NCBI RefSeq assembly: GCF_019703515.2
Contig: NC_059358.1
Coordinates: 45,270,594 to 45,334,593, forward strand
Source: Myxocyprinus asiaticus
Taxonomy: Eukaryota > Chordata > Actinopteri > Cypriniformes > Catostomidae
Reading direction: 5' to 3'
DNA length: 64,000 nucleotides
The notes below the pieces were generated by a model that worked only from the letters and a program-made list of their open reading frames with translations, was not told where the DNA came from and ran no database searches. Both the position numbers and the translations under genes were made by a program. Below are positions 11,901 to 22,671 of this stretch, piece by piece; position 1 is the stretch's first letter, and each line of letters starts with the position of its first letter.

Positions 11901-14900
11901 ACTTGCATCATATATGTCATTATGTGCTGTGCCCATCGACAATGCCAGAGTCAGCTTAAGATATTTTTCAAAAGTCAGGATTAAATTCAGTGAGGAATGC
12001 CAGCCTAACAAATTCAGGGAATAAGTCTAATGAATAAATAAATATTATTCACTTAAGTCATCTCAGTGCACGCTTGTTTTGAGTTGATCCACGGTGCGTA
12101 CAGAAGCCACAACTTCAAAGGCACATGTTGATACAACTTGAATGGAATTTTTTTTAATGCTAAAAAAAAATGTCATAAAAACGGTTTGTTTCATGAATCA
12201 AACTACTTGTTTATTATAAAACAAAAAATTTGAATCTTTTTAGAAACTAAGACATTTTCTCTGGATATACAATCGATTTAGAATGTTGCTCTGAGCCACT
12301 GATCCAGAGTCAGCTTTTCTCATCCCATTTTCCCAGCTACAGTTAGCTCTAACATGGAGCAATTTGGCTGCATAAGTCAGTGAATTGGAAGACTAGTCTT
12401 ATAATTCCTCTGCCTAAACGCATTTACTGATTTTCTAATGTGGTGTGTATTCACACATGAATCATCCGAGTTTCGCTCAACCGAATGTTGACCTCATATT
12501 ACTCTAAAACACGAAATGTGCATGCGTGTCAGCGAGCTGATTGTCTGTATCTAAAAGGTGATTGGCTCTTTTACCTGCAAGGCAGGACTTCCTTTCTACA
12601 TCAATTGACTGTTGAGTGCTAGAGATTCTTGGTTGGGCATTCCAATTTCTCCCATTCATTTAAATAGAAGGGACTCGTCTCTATCTGCTAAATAGTCTCT
12701 GGCCTCACACTCTATAGAATGCCAGTCTTGCACTATGTCTCCTCCCCAAAGTTTGAACAATTTTACTCCTGATTTCTCTCGATACAAGACAGTAGAGGTG
12801 CAGGTTGGCGCTGTTTTGGTGGCACGAGAGGGACGTACCCATTATTAGGCAGTTGGTTTTAATGTTGTGGCTGATCGGTGTAAACATTTATTTTGCATAC
12901 CTCATTATATAAGATAATATGGCAGTTTATTTTGAATGATCTTAAAAGTGTGAAATGGCATTAGGCCTATATTTTGCATGTGGATTGCCTTTGGCGTCAC
13001 AGCTTAGGATAGTAGCTAGTAAAGGGTTTGGGACTGTGTTTTTGTGGTGCCATCTGTTAATCAATGATATCATGACATAATTTTCCTGCGGCAAGAGAGT
13101 AATTAGCCATATGGCATTTATGGCTCAGGTGATTAGGATACAATGGGCAAATTCCAATCGAACAGTCTGAAAAATACATTTTCATACTTTTGTTTGGAAT
13201 GACCCTCCAAGTGGCGTCCCCTTCCCGAAGTGCACTTCAAAGGTGCAAAGTGCAGTTTAGAAAATGCTCAGGGTTACAAATTCACTTCAGTTTCAGAATT
13301 CTAAGTATTGAAGTTTGGAGAATACAATACACATTTTAATGTTTTGCCGAGACTTTTCACCATTTCCATTGCAGAACAAAATTCATCAGACTTTTGCATC
13401 TCTCATCTACAATCCTTTATCTTTACAGATCCTCCAGCTGTCCCTCAGAATCTAAGCTGTGCCCTGAATGTATCGACATTAATCAGAATGGGGTGCCAAT
13501 GGGATCCTGGTCAGGAAACAGAAAACATTCTTACAAGATATATTCTTCACAGCAGCATAAAACGGTACTTATTTCTGCTGACATTTACAAAACAGCTGCC
13601 TGTTTATGTGTTAATCCCACAAAAACATGTCCAGGTAATGTTTACCCCAAAATAAGAATCCATATTTTGCATAAAGAAAATTTTAGTACCATTATGATTT
13701 TTTGCAATGTGACATTATTTTCATCAGCACATTTCCAACCAAATTCCCATTACTGTGACGCTTTGCTTTTGCTTTTTTTATATCCATAATCATGTAATTG
13801 TTTTTAAAAATAATTTAAATCTGCATAAATTAAAGAAAGAACAACAAATACTATCATGATTTACAATCTAAATAATATATCTATTTTTAAATGTATTTTT
13901 ATTTTTGATTTTATTTTTTTATGTTTTGAATTAAGGTAATAAAAAATAAATTTTGGGGGTGTAATATGAGCCAGAAATGTTTTTGACAGACTTCGTAAGA
14001 TTCACCCTTATGACAACTTTATCCAGAAACATGATAAGGGGTCAAGGCGGACCACTCGTTTATATACTGTATGAATGTGAGAAATCAACCCAAGTGACCT
14101 GACTTGACAGACTTTGCTTTATTATAATTTCCTCAGGAGAACCTCAGAATACAGTTTTCAATATGTGCTCCCTCCTCATGTGCACACTCTGTGGATTCCA
14201 CGGAGTGAAATTAGTTTGTTATCTGAGATGGAGTTTTATGTGACGGCAGTCAGTGCTTTAGGAAACAGCACTTCGGCACGTCTGCTGTTACACCCTCTGA
14301 AATCAGGTATGTAGACTTTTCAACATGAAAGTTAGAATACTTCAGGCGATAGTAAATAATCCAAGGAGAATCCAAGGAGCTGCATAAGGCTCTTTACAAG
14401 CCTTTCGTAAGATCTAGTGTGTAAAAATACAAATGTTACTACAAAATAGTTAGACTTTTAAAGGAATAGTTCATCCAAAAATGTAAATTCTGTCTAAACC
14501 CGCACAAAAGGAACACAAAAAGAAAAATGTGTTAAAAATCTTCACTTCATTTTGCCACATAATTTTTCTTCAGAAAATGTAAAGATCAAATTTCTTTCTT
14601 TTTTTTTTTTTTTTTTTTACACAGAAAACACCCTCTTCACTTTTCAGTGGTTATGTCTTGTTGCATATTGGGCCTGTTGAGCCGTGGAGTATGTACTGTG
14701 ATTCAACTTGTGTATTATTTTAATTTGACTTTTTTCAGCAAAGTTTAACCCTCCTGAGATTCAAAGGGTTGAAGCACATAAATTTGGGTGTTTAAAGTAC
14801 AGCTGGTGTTTCAAAAAGCCTCAGCAGTGGCTGAAGATGACCTTCAGTGTAGAGCTGAGTCTGACAACAGTGGAGAGCCAGCTTGACAAAGAGCTGGTGA

Positions 14901-16872
14901 GCTAATGTGTTTCACAGTAATATTGCCTGTCTGTCTGACATTGCCTATGTTTGGACGTAATCCCAGAATTGTCTTTTTAATTCATTTTATTCCAGGTTTT
15001 CCAATTTAACACATCAACACTGAATGCAATCCAGGTGTGTGGACTTCTCCATGGTACAAATTACAGAACCAAAATGCGAGTGAGGTATTCCAGCGGTCCA
15101 TGGAGTGAATGGAGTGAGTGGAAAGCAAACACCACACGTATAAAGGGTATGTGAGAAGTGCTGGTAACTCATTTATGTTCAACCCATTTACTATAGACTT
15201 ACTGAATAATATATTAAAAGGTGAAGTGTGTATTTTATTATTCTCAATAAAAAATAAAATAAAATACAAATTATCCTATTCCGCTTTAATATACAGAGTC
15301 AACTTTTTAAAAAAAACTTTAGTATAAACACTGTGTATCTCTGATGCTATCACACACAGCAACACTGACTTAACCAATGTTATGAGTTTTGGGTGGAAAT
15401 GTGTTTTTAATGTTCTGTCATATTGAAATTCTGTTGTCTGATACAGATTTGAAAAACAAAAACACCAGTGGCACAGGAATTACACACTTCACCTTTAACT
15501 AACAAAATGAATGTTATTTTATCACTTTATCATAACCCATTATGTTTTTTTCAGCTCAATGTAAAATGTTCCTGAAAATTACAAAAGGCAGCTAGACTTT
15601 ATAAATAAACTTATATACTATTTTGTCACTTAGATGAAACCAGATACAGATTCTGAGTCATTTTCATTTAAGTATGATGACTGTAATAGCATAAACACAA
15701 AGTAAATGAGCAAAAGAAATATACAGTATACAGTAGTACCTCCAAACAAATTTTTATTTTATTCTAAAAGTGTAAAAAATATATATATATATATATGGAC
15801 AGATAGATAGATAGATAGACAGATAGATAGATAGATTTACCCCTCTGTAGTACATCTTTAGAGTGGTCTGTTAAAAAACAGAACAGAATCCTCTATACAG
15901 ATTGTGTCTAAAGGTTTCAGTCTCGTTTTACTCCTCCTTTTCAGCACCGACTGGTCGTCTGCACACATGGCTTAAAATACAGGATAACAATGAAACCGCA
16001 CAGCTGTACTGGAAGGTGAGAGTCCCTTTTGATCTTTTTCTAATCTAAAAACCTGTTTAAGATAATATATGTTTTGTTTATATACACATATAAGTATCTT
16101 ATATCCTAATCTGAGTAATAATTTAGTGTAAAAGGCATAGATATTTCATTTGTGAAGGTCATATGTTAAAGGAATGTTCGGGTTCAAACAAGTTATGCTC
16201 TATCGACAGCATCTGTGACAATATGTTCAGATTACCACAGATCATTTTAACTTGTCCCTCAATATGAGTAATATACTTTTGCACAAGGCATTGCATCAGG
16301 ATAAATGTTACAACACACATTGTTTGTGAAAAATATCACATGACCTATATGTGATAAAATGAGACGTGTGTGATAAACTGCTTACTATCCTTATCTGTGT
16401 ATAGTTTGCATCCAATCTTTCAACTTCTATTATGATCATGTAAAGTAAAGAGGTAACCCTGTATCTTTCACACAATAGGCACAATGATATGATGTGATAT
16501 GACAGCAATTCTTAAAGAACTGTTTACATGAAGCAAACAATGCATATAAAAAATTACATAAGTAACACATAACCAGATGTTCATCCATTTAGGAAAGTAG
16601 TCCGCCTTTTCCGTAGGAAATGTTATGCAAGCTTCAGCTTCAGTTTACTTTTTATTGTATAGAAATAAGGAAATGGTGACTGAGACTAGCATACTGAGCA
16701 AGGTTCAACTAAAACTAAAACAAAGATGAAATCTAAATGTAAAAAAAACAAACAAACAAAAAAAAAACACTTAATTTACACTAAAATAAAATAAAAAGAA
16801 TATTGAATAATATTTAGTTTTCGATTTTTTTATTTATTTTTTATTTATTTTTTACGCATGTTTTGATGAGGT

Positions 16873-16912
<40 letters not shown>

Positions 16913-19489
16913 AGGTTTGTTTCACTATATAAGTGAGGACATCTCATAGACTTCCACTGATTTCATAGCAGTCTAATGTTATTCCCTATTCCCTAACCCT
17001 CACAGAAACCTGTGCACATCAGTAGATTTAAAGCTTTAGATTTGGCAAACTTACTAGTGAGGACCACCTAAAAAGTCCTCACTTGTGTGTTTTCAACAAC
17101 TTTCTCTACTGTACATTAGTGAGGACAAACATTTGGCACAAGCAAATATAGTGAAACCTGTACACACACACACGCACATAGGCTTTTCACTCATTCTGTC
17201 TTACCCTGTCAGTCTGTGATTTGTTTTACATTTCACTTGGAACTGGTAAAACGTCTTGTTTGGAGTTCAGTTTTCACAGTTTTCAGAGCTGTGGCAAGAG
17301 TTACTTTTTTCATGTCCAGTGCATTCAAGAGGACTTTGTGGTTAAAGTTCAATAAAAAAAGAAGCATTCTAAAATCAGAAATATGTGTTTTGTTTTACTC
17401 TTATATCAGTGATGAAATTCACTTGGTCTTATTTAAATGAAGAGTATTATTACAGTATTATGATTATTTTACAAATTGAACATTTGGGAGACCAGCTACA
17501 GTATACGACCCAAATGCCTGTTTTCCCCATTCTAACAAACTAAATGATAACTAAACGAAATTGGAGTGACAAATTGAAAATGAAAAATTGTAATTAAAAT
17601 TGTGTGTACCACGCAAGAAAGTCTTACAGGTTTAAAACAATGTGAGGGAAAGTAAATGACAACAGATTTTTTTATTGTCAGGTGAACTGTTCTTTTAACT
17701 TATTGAGTGCAGACAAAGCATAACTCTCTGTCACTATTTCATTTCAGCCGTCACCACTGTTTCGTGCCAATGGCTGGAATATTTCATATATTGTCGAATC
17801 AAAGAGACCTATGAAGACATTGTGTGTTACGCAAGAAAGCTTCTGTTCTTTCTTCCTCATCAAGACAGTTAGAAAGATCTACCTGAGAGCAACTAATGCA
17901 GCGGGGAGTTCCAATCGTACCGAAGTGCCAGTGTATCGGAAGAAAGGTATTGAATTCTCTGGAAATCTGACATTTCTGATATGGAGTTCAGACCACTGTG
18001 TTTTACCAATCAACCCTATATAATGTTTGATGACCTCTTATTGTCTTTTTTTATAGGACTGGGCGCTGTGTCTAATTTCAGTGTGCGTCCGCATTCTGAG
18101 ACATCTCTGCTGATCACGTGGGAGCGTCCGGTGTCTTCCCTGGTCACGGGGTACGTGCTGGAGTGGAGATCTCTGATCGAGAAAGAAGCAGCTATCCTGT
18201 CATTTGCACTGATGGACAAAAACAACTTGAGTACTGTAGTAACAGGTATGGCAATACAGAACTAACCGAGGTTGAAAAACCTTGCTCATGTTGTGCTTGC
18301 TTCTTTTATGAATATAATAATCATAATATTCATGGCTGTGAATTTAACAGAATCATTCAAATTTTTATTAATTATATGAAATATAATGTGTAAAAAAAAA
18401 TAAAATAAAAAAAAGAATGATGCAATTAATCATGCCCCTGATCCATACGTAATTTTCATAATAAGGAATGTTCCCTCCGTTTGAGCAATTCAAGACTGAT
18501 GTACCACCTTGATGTGTTTGCAAATCTGTGGCAGTAGGGGGCAGTCAGTGCAACTTCAGCTGTACAGGCAACACTATGGGATCAAAATCCCATCAAAAGT
18601 ATTGCGGTCACGGATCCAAAAATAATAAGCGTGAATCAAAAAATAATAAGTGCAGATAAAAAAATAAATAAAAAGCGCAGATCAAAATAATAAGCACAAA
18701 TCAAAATAATAAGCACAGATCAAAAAAGAACAAGCATGAATCAAAAATATATAAACACATTTAAAATATGCTGCAAAAAAACAAAAAAACAAAAACAAAA
18801 ATAAAGCAAAGTCATCAGAATTGCAAACAAAATCATGTTTTCCTTGGTTATATTACTGTTTTTTGTGCTCTCTGACAATTTTGCTCATATTTAAAAAAAA
18901 AAAAAAATTGTATGCTTACGCTGTATTTTTCTTTGCTTTTGTTGCCAAGTTCTGCGCTTGGTTTACCAAAACTTGTGAGTAGATTTTCATGTAAATCAGG
19001 GGGCGTTTTGCGTCCCTATTAGTTCACTAGTTCTTGATCGACAGCTAGTAAAAACATGCATCAAACATCCACACCAACCCAGCCTTGTTTTTTTTAGATA
19101 TGCAGCCAATAACCTACAAACAAGGGAGTCTTAAATAATGCCTAAACTAAATTCAGTTTCAATACATGTATTAACAGACTATGATAATGACCTATTTGGC
19201 AACACATTGTTTCCTAGAGCTGGCAGAAAATACTCAAAACAGACATAAGCAGCGTATCTATCAACCACAAATAATATAATATTGAGCAGCAGCCGTCAGA
19301 GTTGCATTGGAGTGACATCACCTCCCCTCTTCGAATGATTGGCTAGAGGAGAAGTTGTCGATCAAGAACTAGTGGACCAATGGGGATGCAAAACACCCCC
19401 TGATTTACATGAATCTCTACTCACAAGTTTTGGAAAACCAAGTGCAGAACTTGGAAACAAAAGCAAAGAAAAATACAGCGTAAGCATAC

Positions 19490-19520
<31 letters not shown>

Positions 19521-22500
19521 GAGCAAAACTGTCAAGAGCAGAAAAAACAGTAATATAACCATGGAAAACATGATATTGTTTGCAATTCTTTGCTTTCATT
19601 TTTTTTTTTTTTTTTTTGCAGCATATTTTAAGTGTGTTTATATATTTTTTATTCATGCTTGTTATTTTTTGATCTGCGCTTATTATTTATTTTTGCGCTT
19701 ATTATTTTTTTATCTGCGCATATTATTTTTTATCTGCACCTTATTATTTTTTGATTCACGCTTATTATTTTTGGATCCAAGACCGCAATACTTTTGACGG
19801 GATTTTGATCCCATACAACACACCTTGTCAAACCAACAAGAGCAGCGTAGTCTTCCATAGATGCACTTTTGCATTCAAAGTCAGCTGGACAGAACACAAC
19901 GGAATGCAGGGATCTCGAGAAGCATTTCATCATATGCTTAGCTTGAAACAGCATCCTAAAACACAACACTTATGATTAGAGATGCTAAAGCTAGTGAGAT
20001 GCGCCACAACCAAATTGAGACACTCCAAAAACGACCATCTGATGCATGAGCACATTATTACAATATTTGTTACTTGTAATCCCACTTGTTGCATTGTCTA
20101 AATGCTTTACTTGTCTGCTGCCACAATATATGTAAATGCTGTAATATATTATAACATTGATTATAAATTATATTATATTTATATTGATTTTAATTGTTAG
20201 GTACAAAATTATCTTTGTTTGGGGGCCTTTCTATCAGCAAATCATGTAATTAATTTGATTAAAAATTTAATTTACCACTCTAATAATTATACAGAACATT
20301 GTATACATATAGCACTTTTTATACAGCTCAAAGTGCCTAACATTTAAAAAAAACATTATGAAAGAGAATGCAGTCAAAAATAAAATAAAATAAAACTGTA
20401 AAATCATTAAGAAGGTGAATTTTGAAAAGTGAAAATTAGGGAGAATAAATAATATGTACAATGAATATGTACAAATATATACAATATTTTCATGCCTACA
20501 TACATATGTATAAATAATATGTTGAAAAAAGAATGGCAATGGCTAGCTGTCACACTTTTTAATCAAGTGAACTCTTTTTCAGGTTAGGTTTACTTTTGCA
20601 AGTCAGTTTCTATTTAGGCCTTAAAGCCTTGGCTACAAGCAAACTATTGAATGTTTCCCTCCTTATTGGAATGGAACCTGCCATTAAACAGCCTATTATA
20701 GGCTTTTCTTCCCAATTTAACAGTCAAACAATTCTGAAACACAAAACAATTGAACAGCAAACATTTACAAGGCAACTAAAATAATATCAAACCATTGTAT
20801 TAGCCCCCAAAATATTGTAATATATCAATTGTTTAGATTTTTGACATTTAAAACACGTGTGACAACTTGCCCCAATAAAATACATGGGGTAATGACAAAT
20901 TACCCTGACCTGCCATTTATGAAAAGTACCCTTGTCCTGAAAACATCTGGTTAAAATCTATACCTTCATTATGTACTGTGTTTGATACGTGCCTGAATGT
21001 ATTCTTGTTTTATTGTGTCTAACCAAATCTTATTACAAAAATACAGTGTAATGATTTTGAAATTTAAATATTACAAATGACTAATTTGTAAAATTAGAAA
21101 ACACACATTTGTGTAATTGGACAATTTGTAACTGAGATATAGTGACAATTAGCCCTGGTTTTTCTTTTTTTTTATGTGAATGCGTGGAGCTTATCCCTGC
21201 TGAAAAGACCAGCTTAGACCTGTATGAATTTCTATGCTTGTCCAAGATGGTTTATGCTGGTTTGGTGCTGGTCTAATTTGTGGACATGTAAAACCAGCAT
21301 GACAGAAACATTGTGGTCTTTCAATATCTTTTTAAGCTGTTTTACCAAGGGAGGCTTGCTGGTTAAGCTAGTTAAGAAACCTGTTTGGGCACAAGGAAAC
21401 GGCATCCCATGCTGAAGACCAGCATCCAAAAACAAAACATCTGCTGGTGACCAGCAATGGCAGTCTAGTCTCAGTTGGTAGAACTAGGCCACATCCACAT
21501 GAATACATTTTAGTTTGAAAATGCATTAATTTCACTATGTTTACACCTCTCATCCACACTGTAACTGCATTTTTCTCCACCAAAAACAAGGCATTTCGAT
21601 TAACCAAACGCTCTCCATTAACCATATACTTTGGAAAAGTGTGACATTAGGAAACTGAACAGAGTTCTCAAATGGAAATGAACTAGTGTGGATGTGGCCC
21701 TATAGATCTTCAGTGCAGAATGGCTAAAAGCAACTTGTTTTCTGCATTAGAAGACCCAAACAACGATTTGAAACATATTTTGACAGACCGGTGGAAATGT
21801 ATGTGCTACGTCGTTCAATGCTTTAAGAACAAATAAAAGAACCTTAAAATCCTCTACTTAACCTTTTATTGTCTTATTTGTTACTTACAGAGTGCATATA
21901 AATCTAATCGTGGTTGTTTTATTTCAAATTTCAGGTATTAAGCCTTACAAGCCCTATGAGATTTCTATTTATCCCAAATATGTGGGCAGGATTGGACCCC
22001 CTGTAACTGTGACAGCATACAGCAGTGAGAAAGGTTAGTACTACCAGATCTAGGGTATATGAAGGGAAGTGGTTATGTGTGCTAAAGCAGAGCTGAATAA
22101 TGATACAATACTTCCCTCTAGTGGCTTTACCTGTGTCTAGTTTTTACATGCTGACAAATGTTTTTATATATATCAGCACCCTCCATGGCTCCAGAGTGGA
22201 AGAATTGGAAATTCCATCATTCAAAAGTGAAACTAAGCTGGGATGAAATCCCCCTCGAGCAGAGAAATGGGATCGTTCGAAGATATACTGTTTACTTTTG
22301 GGATGACAGAGGAAATATTCAAGGTATTCAAGGAATTAGAGTTGGTAATAAGTTTTTCTATGGAAGATTTCTACATTTTTGTAATAACCACATGTTTCTC
22401 TGTTATTTCAAGTTGAAGAGACAAATCAGACACATGTTTGGATGAATGTTAAGCCAAAGTCCACATATAAAGGCTTTTTAGAGGTCCATACGATGGGTGG

Positions 22501-22609
22501 AAGTTTTAACGGATCTGTCACTATCCTGAAATCTGAAAATATTGGTGAATGTCTTTGATTACACTGTTCAAGTGCCTTTAATTATAATTGGTTATGGAAT
22601 AATTCACCC

Positions 22610-22671
<62 letters not shown>

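Noticed and set aside
13565..13634. Extending csf3r exon 3 to the strong-looking donor CAG/GTAATG
   Set aside because: It leaves phase 0 and exon 4 then hits a stop. It would also lengthen D2 by about 23 residues beyond the family.
19339..19797. A 152-codon plus-strand frame in csf3r intron 9
   Set aside because: It is the right arm of the foldback element, with poly(A) translated as lysine and T-rich repeats as Phe/Leu/Tyr.
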